Positions 8,194 to 16,567 of a stretch of DNA of 41,182 bases are shown here, one piece after another. The DNA is taken from assembly GCA_021813745.1 (NCBI GenBank), contig JAKAJO010000078.1, forward strand, positions 1 through 41,182, given 5' to 3'. Position 1 is the stretch's first letter. Each line of letters opens with the position of its first letter. The notes below the pieces were generated by a model, which had not been told where the DNA came from, ran no database searches, and saw only the letters and a program-made list of their open reading frames with translations. The stretch comes from Acidobacteriota bacterium. GTDB lineage: Bacteria; Acidobacteriota; Terriglobia; Terriglobales; Acidobacteriaceae. The position numbers and the translations under genes were made by a program.

Positions 8194-8729
8194 AGTTGCT
8201 GCTCCTTTATGCTCTCCTTCTAAAAGCCACTCTGACGACGTTCAGCGGTCTGGCATCCTTGCCAGTTTTGCGAAACGATTTAGTGTTGCACTACGGCTTC
8301 ATCACGGATCGACAGCTCGATACTGCGGTCGTGGTGACTCGGACCACGCCAGGGCCGGTTGGTGTCTATGTTGTCAGCGTCGGCTATTTTGCGAGTGGTG
8401 TGCCTGGGGCCATCGCAGGCTGGCTAGCAATGGTCACCCCCGCACTCCTGATCATCCCTTTGCTTCGGTTCGCGAGCACGAAATCCGAACATCCAAGAGT
8501 GAAATCAATGATCCAGGCTGTTGTTCTGGCAAGCGCCGGTCTCCTCTGGGCCTCAGCAGTTCCTCTCACTCGGGAATTAGCTCACGACCCATTTACCTGG
8601 GGCTTGCTCATCGTGTGCACCGTAGTCCTTCTGTCGCGGAAAGTGGAGTCACTATGGGTTGTGGTGCTAGCAGGCCTGATCGAACTAACCGCGTCTTCGT
8701 TGCACGTTATCCAGGGTCCGCTACCGTGA
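8190..8729 (+). CDS. chrA: Chromate transporter, second half (short-chain ChrA)
   Basis: A 179-residue CHR-domain protein beginning at ATG 8190 with GGGAGGGG just upstream. It shows FSGLASLPVLRNDLV, VVVTRTTPGPVGVYVVSVGY and GVPGAIAGWLAM, matching the second CHR domain. It lacks the FGGG motif of its partner, consistent with a heteromeric pair of opposite topology. The frame running back to 8025 lies inside the first gene and is discounted. Confidence 0.85.
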   Translation: MKLLLLYALLLKATLTTFSGLASLPVLRNDLVLHYGFITDRQLDTAVVVTRTTPGPVGVYVVSVGYFASGVPGAIAGWLAMVTPALLIIPLLRFASTKSEHPRVKSMIQAVVLASAGLLWASAVPLTRELAHDPFTWGLLIVCTVVLLSRKVESLWVVVLAGLIELTASSLHVIQGPLP

Positions 8730-8870
8730 GTTTCCAGCTCTGTAGCGGTCCGAATCTGTGTCCGCCACCCGAATCCCGAGTGGAAAGGCAAAGGTTTACA
8801 GGGCAGAGGTCGCGGGTTTGATATGAAAGAAAGCGAATTGATAATTGCGTTTTCATTGTCGGTAGCTCCC

Positions 8871-10165
8871 TCAGAAGTTAAATGCGATGTCAGTTTGAAA
8901 TAGTCTGTCGGTGCCCTTCACAGCAGCGACAGGATCTCTGCCAGATTGGTAGCCATAGGCAATCCGGCCAATGATATTTCCAGAAGGTGTAAGAGTCTTG
9001 CTTCCACCTATCGTCCAACCATGATTGGATTGGAGTCCAACCCCGCTGTCGCCCGTGATCTTTTGGTGCAGAAGGTCATAGCGGCCCGAAATGGCCAGAC
9101 CCTGCACAATGTAATAGTCGATCGCCGCGTAGGAGTGTTCCCGAGGAAAGAGGCGGAAGATCCGTCCGGCGCCACCCAACCATCACGGCTGTGCATCCAA
9201 CCACCCAAAAAGTCGACCTTGGATAAGAGCTTGTAGTTGCCAAAGACACCTTGCCGTCTAATAACCGGGTGAAAGGTGAAAAAGTTCCCAGTCAGGTCAG
9301 TCTGGAGGTTGTCCTTTTTGCCGTAATAGTCAACAAAGGTCACTCCACTCTCCGGGGCATACCAGTAATCGATATCAGCCCAGAATGACTTTGAATTTCT
9401 CGCCGATGGTCCGAGGATCTCGCTCCCGTCCGCGTTATCCCCGTTCGTCACCTTTGCCGACGCAGCGAAGACTTGCTTGTATTTGTCTGAAATGTGGGTA
9501 TAGCCGGCACTTATGCCAACGGGAGATTGATCGAAAATAAAGTTCGTAGGACTCGCGGTTTCAAATAGCAAAGGAGACTTCGGAAGTAAGCTGTAGATCT
9601 GTGCAGCGCGGGTTCCCTGCGCCACTTGCAAATGCTCGCGCCCTCCCACCACGTACCAGCTGCTTCTAGCTGTCCCGCCACCGTATCCGATGCATGCATT
9701 CGACAGGTCGGGATTGGTTGCACCTCCACTGACGATGTCGAACTCGGCATGGTAAAAGAAGCTCGTGTCCGGGACCCAACCTGCAAAATATGCGTTCCAG
9801 CTACCTACCTGAAAAGCAGAGGTGGACCCAGGAGTCTGACCATCCTGAGTGGTGCGTTCCGCGGAATAGCTAAAATCAGTCACGGCAAATGATGCATTGT
9901 TGGTGATATCCCACTTACTCCTGTCGAGGATTTCAGATAGTCTGGGTGACACTTCTCCTTTTGAGAGAGCGGGAGGGAGATGATAACCGAGCCGCTGAAA
10001 AAGCATGCCCTGTTCGTTGAGTACCGGCACGAGTGTGTGGCACGCGGAGCACTTGACGTTATACCGTCGTGAAAACTGCGGGAGTGCCTCCGATCGATTC
10101 GGGAATAGCAGAAGGACAAAGCCAACTGCCAACAATAGAGAGATACGTCGATTCTTGGAAATCAC
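8871..10165 (-). pseudogene. Mono-haem cytochrome / beta-barrel-like protein, frameshifted
   Basis: The start GTG 10165 is chosen for AAGGAG six bases upstream; it yields a clean signal peptide (RRISLLLAVGFVLLLF, cleavage near SEA). A haem c motif CSACH follows (YNVKCSACHTLVPVLNEQG). The rest is rich in short aromatic strands, like an outer-membrane barrel. The frame breaks near 9140-9142: upstream it reads SSASFLGN and then shifts, while the other frame continues with HSYAAIDYYIVQGLAISGRYD to 8871. One extra G in the GGG run restores a single reading frame. This is either a true pseudogene or a sequencing error. The specific function is unknown. Confidence 0.62.
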
Positions 10166-10516
10166 AACGGGCTCCTTGTCCGCTCTCAGGCGGGAGTGGA
10201 GGTGTGCCATCCGGAGGGCAAATACTCCTGTTGGTGTCTTGCGACCTAAACGGTAATTACTACACGACCGGATACCGAATGAACTCGGCACTTCCCCATA
10301 GGCATCGTTGAGTAATCTCACGAACGCCTGAATCAGGAACCGGATGCAGATCGCTAAGATGCAGCTGAGGATTTGAGGATGGGATCTAGATAAGGAAAAT
10401 ACAGAGCGATGCTCGCGGAGGATGAAGAAGCTGTTCGCCTCTCGATGGTGCATATGCAGCCCTCGTAATTACGAGTCCTGGCTGCGGATCAATGAAGTCG
10501 TGGCTCCCCGAAGCAC
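10166..10516. other. Gap between the cytochrome gene and the IS element
   Basis: No convincing gene. Short open frames lack family features. The minus-strand sequence directly before 10165 should hold the promoter of the cytochrome gene, but I see no clear -35/-10 pair. Confidence 0.4.
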
Positions 10517-10523
10517 TGTCAAG

Positions 10524-10564
10524 GCCGGAGTAAAAGGAGACCGGTGGGGCGGAGTAAAAGGGAA
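10524..10564. repeat. IS21 left-end repeats
   Basis: Two imperfect copies of GCCGGAGTAAAAGGAGACC / GGCGGAGTAAAAGGGAACC in tandem, the transposase-binding layout of IS21 ends. Confidence 0.7.
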
Positions 10565-10593
10565 CCAGTATGGTGTTCGGTACGGCGGGGTCT

Positions 10594-10646
10594 TTCGGGG
10601 GAGAAGGGGCTCTGGAGCGTAGCGGAAGAGGCCCTTCTCCCCCGAA
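10594..10646. terminator. Strong hairpin inside the IS21 left end
   Basis: TTCGGGGGAGAAGGG (10594-10608) pairs perfectly with CCCTTCTCCCCCGAA (10632-10646), with further pairing CTCT/AGAG inside the loop. It stands between the istB stop codon and the IS end. It lacks a following T-run in the istB direction, so a terminator role is only possible; it could equally insulate the element. Confidence 0.45.
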
Positions 10647-10667
10647 GCGCGTTCGGCGGGGGCAGGT

Positions 10668-10829
10668 TCAGCGTTCTGAGGATGGATTTCGTTTGCGGCG
10701 GCTTTGCTTGAGGCGGTAGCTGTCGCCGTTCATCTCCAGGATGTGAACGTGATGGGTAAGGCGGTCCAACAGTGCGCCTGTGAGCCGTTCAGAGCCGAAG
10801 ACTTCGGTCCATTCTTGGAAGGGTAGATT
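10668..10829 (-). pseudogene. istB: istB, 3' portion (separated by the RIT element)
   Basis: This piece encodes the IstB C-terminus, NLPFQEWTEVFGSERLTGAL and HILEMNGDSYRLKQSR, ending at the stop at 10668. The 5' portion ends at 14221. Joining 14855-14221 to 10824-10668 gives 792 bases, 264 codons exactly, and reads TSNLPFQEW across the junction. The gene was therefore intact until the RIT insertion and is now split. Confidence 0.88.
10825..10829. repeat. Target duplication AGATT, left copy
   Basis: AGATT here and at 14221-14225 flank the RIT element directly and occur once in the reconstructed istB. Confidence 0.8.
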
Positions 10830-10850
10830 TAATGCTGAGGGTATTGTTAT

Positions 10851-10878
10851 GCGGGGCTCTCGTTGCCGAGAGCCCCGC
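10851..10878. repeat. RIT left-end palindrome
   Basis: GCGGGGCTCTCG (10851-10862) and CGAGAGCCCCGC (10867-10878) are perfect 12-base arms around TTGC. It lies just past the ritC stop and could serve as a terminator or a recombinase site. Confidence 0.7.
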
Positions 10879-10884
10879 TGTGCC

Positions 10885-11904
10885 CTACGCATCCGATCTT
10901 TGTCGCCGCATAAAAGAATGGGTTGTCAACGAGGCGATCAACTTGTCGCTGGCGTGGAATCGGCCCGACCGAAGGTGGGGTGGTGTCGCCGCCTCGAGCG
11001 CCTCAAACTTGACCGAGGGATCGGCGCGCGTATAGATCTCTGTAGTTTGCAGGTTAGCGTGTCCGAGCCAGAGTGAGACCTTGCGCAGATCCTTTGTCGC
11101 TTCCAAAATGCTGAGGGCGCAACTGTGCCTCAGCACGTGAGGAGATACGCGCTTGCAGAGGATGGAGGGGCAGTTTCTGCCGGCGACCACAACATGCTTT
11201 TTCAGGATGTATTCGAAGCCGGATCGTGTCATAGCTGTGCGGCGCGCGTTCAAGAATAGCTCTGGGACCAGAACTGTTTCGTGAAGCGCCAGCCATGCGC
11301 GCAGGGTTACAGTGGTTTGCTTCCACAAGGGCAGGCAACGTTCTCTCCGTCCCTTGCCGTGGACCACAAGGCTGGCATGTGGGTGCAAGGAGACATCTTT
11401 GAGTTGGAGGCCGGTCAGTTCAGAAACGCGCAGTCCGGCAGCGAAGCATAGATGCAGCATGGCGCGATCGCGAATGCCGGCCCAGTCTACAGGGTTGGGG
11501 GCGTCCAGCAGTGCTTGGACTTCTTTGGTGGACAAGTGCCGCACCAAACGTGATTCTGTCCTCTTCATGGGAATGGCAAGGATACGCCGAATCTGATCCA
11601 GCGCTGCCGGAACCCGGAATTCCATGAAATGCATGAAGGATTTGATTGCCGCCAGGCGAACATTTCGAGAGCTTGGTCGATTCGAACGGGTGGCTTCCAG
11701 ACTGTTGAGGAAATCTACGACCAAGGATGCGTCGATTTGCTCGATAGCTATGCGCGATGGTACGACCTTCAATCGCTTGCTTGCATAATCCAGCAGCAGC
11801 TTGAATGCGTAGGCGTAGGAATCGCTGGTATGGACACTTACCCGTTGCTCCTGGGCAAGACGCTTTTGAAAGAAGGCAGTGAGATGCGGAGCCAGCACTG
11901 TCAT
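10885..11904 (-). CDS. RIT tyrosine recombinase, third gene (RitC-like)
   Basis: A 339-residue recombinase. The N-terminal SAM-like core-binding domain spans roughly residues 1-110. The catalytic domain shows AGLRVSELTGLQL (first Arg), a Lys in the beta turn region VVHGKGRRE, HVLRHSCALS (H-x-x-R), WLGHANLQTTEIYTRAD (His and Tyr nucleophile). ATG 11904 has GGAGG six bases upstream and overlaps the stop of the second recombinase (ATGA). The longer frame to 12066 is inside ritB. All catalytic residues are present, so it looks active. Confidence 0.9.
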   Translation of the reverse strand: MTVLAPHLTAFFQKRLAQEQRVSVHTSDSYAYAFKLLLDYASKRLKVVPSRIAIEQIDASLVVDFLNSLEATRSNRPSSRNVRLAAIKSFMHFMEFRVPAALDQIRRILAIPMKRTESRLVRHLSTKEVQALLDAPNPVDWAGIRDRAMLHLCFAAGLRVSELTGLQLKDVSLHPHASLVVHGKGRRERCLPLWKQTTVTLRAWLALHETVLVPELFLNARRTAMTRSGFEYILKKHVVVAGRNCPSILCKRVSPHVLRHSCALSILEATKDLRKVSLWLGHANLQTTEIYTRADPSVKFEALEAATPPHLRSGRFHASDKLIASLTTHSFMRRQRSDA

Positions 11905-12809
11905 AGCGCACCTCCGCCGAAATGCTGTTCGCAGCGTTCGGCAATGCTGCGCATCAGTTCCGGCACCGCCTCCTGGTACCAGTACGTGAGTGCCGCATTG
12001 CTGTGGCCCATATAGGTAGACAGCATAAGCATGTGTTTGGTGATGTGGTCTCTTCCATCGGGACAAGTCAATAAGGATCTGACTGCAAAAGTGTGGCGCA
12101 AGCAGTGCGGCGTTGGCCGACGCTGCCTTCCTCCGACGGGCAGGCCCATTTTGGCAACCACGGTGCGAAACGCTGCTTCCGCGTCTGCAATCAGGAGTGG
12201 CTTGCGCCGTATGGATATGAATACGTGATCGTCAAAAGGCGCGTATGGCCGGCGCAGTTCGAGGTAGCGTTGGAGTGCGGCTTGAGCCGTTTTATGCAGT
12301 GGTACCAAGCGGCTCTTGCGAAACTTGGAAGCCCGGATCACCAAGCCATCGGGAGTGATGTCGTCGTATCTGAGCCGGATCGCTTCCGAGACGCGGAGGC
12401 CTGTACAGGCAAGCAGGCCGAACAGCGTGGCGTAGGTCTGGCGACGCAAAGTGCGATAACCTGACTGGCCCGCCAGTTGGAGGAGGCGGATGATCTGTTC
12501 ATCGGAAAGAATGTAGGGAGTCGGACGTAGAAAGTGCTCGCTGCCGAAGGTCCGTGGTGGGATTTCGTGCCGCGGATCTTCCGCCTTCAGATACCGAGCG
12601 AAGCGCGCAACGTCTCCCAGTCTGCGAGCCCGCTGAACTAAAGACGGCACTTGCTCTGCCCACTCAATCACGGCTTGCGCGCAGATGTGCTGGTAACCTC
12701 TCCGGTCGGAATATGCGGCGAAACTTCTGAGATGGAGGGCCACCTCTTTGAGAGAGAAGCCTGCCGATCGACGCAACGTCAGATAGCACTGAACAGAATC
12801 GCTTAGCAT
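11901..12809 (-). CDS. RIT tyrosine recombinase, second gene (RitB-like)
   Basis: A 302-residue recombinase starting at ATG 12809, with GGAGG seven bases upstream. Catalytic marks are TGLRVSEAIRLRYDD, HCLRHTFAVRSLL, YMGHSNAALTYWYQEA. The last shows the usual His and Tyr positions but ends in a WYQ pattern rather than IYT. It overlaps the first recombinase by seven bases and the third by four, so the three are co-translated and probably work as one complex. Confidence 0.9.
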   Translation of the reverse strand: MLSDSVQCYLTLRRSAGFSLKEVALHLRSFAAYSDRRGYQHICAQAVIEWAEQVPSLVQRARRLGDVARFARYLKAEDPRHEIPPRTFGSEHFLRPTPYILSDEQIIRLLQLAGQSGYRTLRRQTYATLFGLLACTGLRVSEAIRLRYDDITPDGLVIRASKFRKSRLVPLHKTAQAALQRYLELRRPYAPFDDHVFISIRRKPLLIADAEAAFRTVVAKMGLPVGGRQRRPTPHCLRHTFAVRSLLTCPDGRDHITKHMLMLSTYMGHSNAALTYWYQEAVPELMRSIAERCEQHFGGGAL

Positions 12810-14047
12810 AGTGGCACCTCCGGCCAAGGCTGAGCAATCTGTTTCAATGCTGTGACATCCACCTTCGCGTAAATCTGCGTCGTTTCAATGCTGCCGTGCC
12901 GAAGCAGGGTGGAGATATCCTGCAAAGACGCTCCATGCCGCAACATCGAGCTGGCCAAAGAATGGCGCAGCAGATGGGCCGCTCCTCGGCCCGGGCGGAT
13001 GATCCCGGCACGCCGTATGGCGCTGTCAACAAGCACGGAGACCGCGCAGTGCGAGGCCAAAGCGCGGAATGGAGCCCGGCTCCGCACAAACACAGCATCG
13101 CTGGTCGTTTTGGGCCGCCCGTCTTGCAGATACGAAACAATCGCACGGCCCACCTCTTTGCTTAGCGGCAATCGTGCTTCCCGACAATTCTTTCCGCTGA
13201 CATGAATCCACCCGTTTTGCCAGTCAATGTCCTGTAATCGCAGATGCACAATATCGCCTGCCCGGAGTCCGAGTCTGGCAAGCAGAAGAAGAATGGCCCG
13301 GTCACGCTTGCCTATTGCAGCGGATCGATTGCAGGAGTCAATCAGACGTTCCACATCCTCTTCCGCCAGATATCGTGGAAGAGAGGCCAATCTCCAACAG
13401 GCAACGGTGGGAACGGCTCCCAAGAGGTCTACCCTGCAGAAGTCCTTGGAGGCCAAAAATCGTACAAACATCCGAAGCGCCGTCGTGCAGTGTTTTACCG
13501 CCGCCCGACTGAGACCGCGGCACTCGTCAACAACGAACTGCCGTAATCGAAACGCGTCGAGTTGACTTGGATCTTCTCCTACATATCGAAGCAACTTCAG
13601 GATCGGCCTTCGGTAATTACACAAACCCTGGTTGGTGGTTCCCCGCTGTGCGGTCATCCACTCACAGAATCCGTTCCACAGTTCCGGTTCAGCAACGATC
13701 CGTCGAGCACTTGAGCTGCCTAGATCGATGCCTTGAACATGCCTTAGGAACAGTTGCACCCCGGCCAGGATCTCTCGGCGATTAAAGCAGGAAAAACGGC
13801 CACACCGGCAACGGGAGAGGTGCTGCCTGAAGCGCTGAAGTGCAGAGCCATCGATATCGAGCATGGAAACATGACGATGGCTGGCCCAACAAATCAAATG
13901 TTCCGCCGAACGGATGTGCTGACGGGCAGTTATCTTGGAATAGCCACTCTGAAACAAATGGCTCCCGAAGCCCTCAAGCCACGATCCGCATGGACCATGT
14001 CGCAATGTGTGGATGCGTAATGGCGATTTGAAGTACTCAGACAACAT
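12803..14047 (-). CDS. RIT tyrosine recombinase, first gene (RitA-like)
   Basis: A 414-residue recombinase, the longest of the trio. ATG 14047 is chosen because AAGGAG lies six bases upstream. The N-terminal 180 residues carry an extra domain with CRCGRFSCFNRREIL, a possible metal-binding Cys cluster. The catalytic domain shows LGLRAGDIVHLRLQDID, HLLRHSLASSML, LLRHGSIETTQIYAKVD, all key residues present. It is first in the operon, reading inward from the right element end. Confidence 0.9.
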   Translation of the reverse strand: MLSEYFKSPLRIHTLRHGPCGSWLEGFGSHLFQSGYSKITARQHIRSAEHLICWASHRHVSMLDIDGSALQRFRQHLSRCRCGRFSCFNRREILAGVQLFLRHVQGIDLGSSSARRIVAEPELWNGFCEWMTAQRGTTNQGLCNYRRPILKLLRYVGEDPSQLDAFRLRQFVVDECRGLSRAAVKHCTTALRMFVRFLASKDFCRVDLLGAVPTVACWRLASLPRYLAEEDVERLIDSCNRSAAIGKRDRAILLLLARLGLRAGDIVHLRLQDIDWQNGWIHVSGKNCREARLPLSKEVGRAIVSYLQDGRPKTTSDAVFVRSRAPFRALASHCAVSVLVDSAIRRAGIIRPGRGAAHLLRHSLASSMLRHGASLQDISTLLRHGSIETTQIYAKVDVTALKQIAQPWPEVPLC

Positions 14048-14186
14048 AGCGAACTCCTTTCCGAATCGGTTGGGGGAGAACGCTATTTTTATGCTGACAG
14101 CTGTGGCCGCGCTACTGTCCAAAATCCGCCGCGAAAGACCAGGCTGTTTTCAATACCGATGCTCGACTCTACATAAAGATAAGCGC

Positions 14187-14222
14187 CGCATTAAACCTCT
14201 AATGCGCCGCAGCGCATTAGAG
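14187..14222. repeat. RIT right-end nested palindromes
   Basis: CTCTAATGCGC (14197-14207) and GCGCATTAGAG (14212-14222) form perfect 11-base arms around CGCA. The heptamer CGCATTA occurs three times in alternating orientation (14187-14193, complement 14200-14206, 14213-14219), a plausible set of recombinase binding sites. Confidence 0.72.
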
Positions 14223-14225
14223 ATT
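14221..14225. repeat. Target duplication AGATT, right copy
   Basis: Matches 10825-10829 on the other side of the RIT element; both are derived from istB codons for Asn-Leu. Confidence 0.8.
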
Positions 14226-14855
14226 GCTTGTGACCAGTGTCGAAGCGCGTTCATAGCGCTGGCTGAAGGTTTCGAAGAGCAGCTCGGCACCGGTCTTGGA
14301 CAGCGGGACGAAGCCCAGCTCATCGACGATGAGAAGTTCATAGCTGGCCAGAAGCTTTTGGAAGCGCAGCAGATGCTTCTCGTCGCGGGCTTCGATCAAC
14401 TCGCTGACCAGGGTGGAGGCGGTGGTAAAGCGCACGCGGTGGCCTTGCTGGCAGGCTGCCAAGCCCAGTGCCAGCGCCAGATGGGTCTTTCCGGTTCCGC
14501 TGTTACCCAACAGAAGCAGATTTTCCTTGCGTGAGAGGAACTCGCACCGAGCCAGGTCTAACACCAGCGTCTTGTTGGCCGATGGGATGGCCAGGAAGTC
14601 GAAAGTGTCGAGGGTCTTGACCACAGGGAACTTGGCCTGCCGGATGCGGCGGTCAGTGGCCCGGCGGTCCCGATCCAGCAGTTCGAGTTCAGTCAGGCGC
14701 AGCAGGAACCGGGGAAAGTCCACCTGCTCGACCGCGCACTGCCGCGCCACCTTGTCGTACTCCCGCAACATAGTGGGCAGCCGCAGCGCTTTCAGGTGAT
14801 GCTCCAGTAACAACTGCGGGGTATCCGGAGTGGGCATGTCCGGCTGGTTATTCAT
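14221..14855 (-). pseudogene. istB: istB, 5' portion (AAA+ ATPase, cut by the RIT element)
   Basis: IstB is the ATPase helper of IS21 transposition. This part covers residues 1-211: Walker A GNSGTGKTHLALALG, Walker B ELLIVDELGFVPL, and up to STLVTSNL, where a RIT-derived TAA ends the frame at 14217. The ATG overlaps the istA stop (ATGA, 14852-14855). The remaining 52 residues lie at 10668-10824. Transposition by this copy is expected to be impaired because the ATPase C-terminus is lost. Confidence 0.9.
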
Positions 14856-16384
14856 AGCGCCGCCTCCGCGTCCGAGTGCGACGTGCCTGCAGGCGGGCAA
14901 GGCAACAGCACCATGTAGTCGGCGGCCTGTGTAGTTCGCACCCGCGCCAGCGGAAGATACGGCCAGTTCGCCATATCCAGCCGCGGCGGCCGGCGCTCGA
15001 TGCGACACAGCAGCAGATGCTTCACTGCGTCGAAGCTGATCGTTCCTAGCCGTAGAGCGTCTTCGACTGCACTGGTGACTTGTTCAAGTGCAAAGGTCTC
15101 CAGCAGCCGCAGCACCTGGATGTACTCGCGGCTGCCAGGCTTGCCGAGTCTTGCTTCGAGTAAACGGCGCAGAGTGAGGAAGCAATCAGGCAGTTGCCAG
15201 CCTACCAGCGGAGCGGCCTGGTCGAGAGCACGTGTCTTCTGCTCCAGCAGCGCCAGGTAGTGCAGCGGCTCGAAGACGACTGCCTCGTGCTGATAGCTGC
15301 GAGCATGCCGGGCGATCACCTGGCTGCCATGCGCGATCACCACTTCATGCACGTACCCCTTCACCAGCACCTTGCGATGTCCGTACTCAGTGGGAACGGA
15401 GGAGTCGTTGGTGCGATAACGCACCAGCGACAACGAGCTGACTCCTGTGGAGACCTTCTCGCAGGCTTCGTACGGAGCAGCAGGCAACGGCAGCATCGCC
15501 GCCCGGTCGCGTTCGAATCGCTCGCCGATCGTCTCCGTGTGCCCGCGCAGCCGCCGCTCACCCCGCTTGCGGCACTGCCCTGCAAGGTAGGTGTTCAACT
15601 CTTCCCAACTGTTGACACTCGGAATCGGAACCATGAAGTTCCGCCGTGCATAAGCGACGAGTCCCTCCACATCGCCCTTGTCGTTGCCCTTGCCCGGACG
15701 CCCGAACTTGTCGGCGAACAGATAGTGGCTCTGCAACTCCAGGAAGGCCTTGGTCTTCTCCCGTTCCTCGCCGCCGAGGATCCGCGCCACTGCGATCTTG
15801 GAGTTGTCGTAGAGAATGCGCGTGGGAACGGCGCCGAAATACTCGAAGGCAAGTACGTGGCCTTGCTGGAAAGCCTCTGTCGTTTCGCCTGGAAACGCCG
15901 CGACAAATCCGTCATCCGAGTGAGGGCAATCCATCGCCAGGAAGTGCGCCTTCTGCTCCACTCCAGCGATCACAACCAGCGCTTCGCCGAAGTCGGCCTG
16001 CGCCTCGCCTGGCGGATGCACCAACGGCACGAACATCTCCCGGTTGTGCAATTCCTCGCCGCGCACATAGTCCTTGACGATGGTATAGCCGCCGGAGAAC
16101 CCGTGTTCTTCTTTTAGCCGCTCAAAAATCCGCTTGGCGGTATGGCGCTGCTTGGCAGGCCTGGTCTTGTCATCCTTCAAAATGGCGTCGATCACGCCAA
16201 GCCACGGTCCCAGCTTGGGCCGCCGCACCGGCTGTTGCCGCTGATACCCCGGCGGCACCGAATACGCCAACATCTTCCGCACCGTCTTGCGCGCCAGACC
16301 GAACTCCCGAGCTACCGTCCGCTGGCTCTTGCCCTCGATAAGGGCTGCCCGTCGCACTCGCGCATACAGTTCCACCGTGTACAT
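14852..16384 (-). CDS. istA: IstA transposase of the IS21 element
   Basis: A 510-residue transposase. An N-terminal helix-turn-helix (KSQRTVAREFGLARKTVRKML) is followed by the DDE catalytic domain: GEAQADFGEALVV (first Asp), RILYDNSKIAVA (second Asp), GDVEGLVAYARRNF (Glu). The C-terminal part has the usual beta-barrel-like segment. ATG 16384 gives the MYTVELYARVRR start common in this family, though GGAGG is only one base upstream; a GTG at 16375 has better spacing. It appears complete. Confidence 0.9.
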   Translation of the reverse strand: MYTVELYARVRRAALIEGKSQRTVAREFGLARKTVRKMLAYSVPPGYQRQQPVRRPKLGPWLGVIDAILKDDKTRPAKQRHTAKRIFERLKEEHGFSGGYTIVKDYVRGEELHNREMFVPLVHPPGEAQADFGEALVVIAGVEQKAHFLAMDCPHSDDGFVAAFPGETTEAFQQGHVLAFEYFGAVPTRILYDNSKIAVARILGGEEREKTKAFLELQSHYLFADKFGRPGKGNDKGDVEGLVAYARRNFMVPIPSVNSWEELNTYLAGQCRKRGERRLRGHTETIGERFERDRAAMLPLPAAPYEACEKVSTGVSSLSLVRYRTNDSSVPTEYGHRKVLVKGYVHEVVIAHGSQVIARHARSYQHEAVVFEPLHYLALLEQKTRALDQAAPLVGWQLPDCFLTLRRLLEARLGKPGSREYIQVLRLLETFALEQVTSAVEDALRLGTISFDAVKHLLLCRIERRPPRLDMANWPYLPLARVRTTQAADYMVLLPCPPAGTSHSDAEAAL

Positions 16385-16454
16385 ACCTCCGGTGTCCCAC
16401 GGATACGACTGCCACTCCACGGCACTGAACAAGGTTCGCACCTCGTTCGTTACC

Positions 16455-16472
16455 CCTCAGGCATGCCTGAGG
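16455..16472. repeat. 18-bp perfect palindrome upstream of istA
   Basis: CCTCAGGCATGCCTGAGG reads the same on both strands. It is about 70 bases before the istA start and inside the IS, so it may be an operator for transposase expression. Confidence 0.6.
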
Positions 16473-16492
16473 TCCGTGAAACCAGAATCCGG

Positions 16493-16567
16493 CGGTGGTC
16501 TACTTTTACACCGCCACGTTACGCCCCTAAAACGGCGCCACGTGGTCTATTTTTGCTCCGGCGCTCA
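16493..16567. repeat. IS21 right-end repeats
   Basis: On the minus strand GCCGGAGCAAAAATAGACC (outer) and GGCGGTGTAAAAGTAGACC (inner) match the left-end repeats in inverted orientation. Confidence 0.68.

Larger units (their letters stand above)
10830..14220 (-). mobile_element. RIT (recombinase-in-trio) element inserted in istB
   Basis: Three overlapping tyrosine recombinase genes on one strand, with overlaps of 7 and 4 bases, fill this 3391-bp segment, the definition of a RIT element. The outer ends share TAATGC in inverted orientation (10830-10835 and the complement at 14214-14219). Each end also carries a perfect hairpin palindrome close by (10851-10878; 14197-14222). It is bounded by AGATT repeats and interrupts an IS21 istB gene. 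There is no cargo besides the recombinases. Confidence 0.88.
10517..16567 (-). mobile_element. IS21-family insertion sequence carrying a nested RIT element
   Basis: istA and istB are present with the normal istAB overlap, flanked by IS21-style multiple terminal repeats. At the left GGAGTAAAAG occurs twice (10527-10536, 10551-10560). At the right the related GGAGCAAAAATAGACC and GGTGTAAAAGTAGACC occur in reverse orientation (16544-16559 and 16496-16511). The outermost bases are estimated from TG...CA ends at 10517 and 16567. I see no clear target duplication outside them. Without the 3391-bp RIT and one 5-base repeat the element would be about 2.65 kb, normal for IS21. Confidence 0.8.

Noticed and set aside
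10885..14047. An integron or phage carrying several integrases
   Set aside because: Three overlapping recombinases with no attC sites or phage genes and a target duplication fit a RIT element better.
15194..16117. Plus-strand open frame of 307 codons
   Set aside because: It is fully antisense to istA, whose catalytic motifs are intact, and has no recognisable domain.
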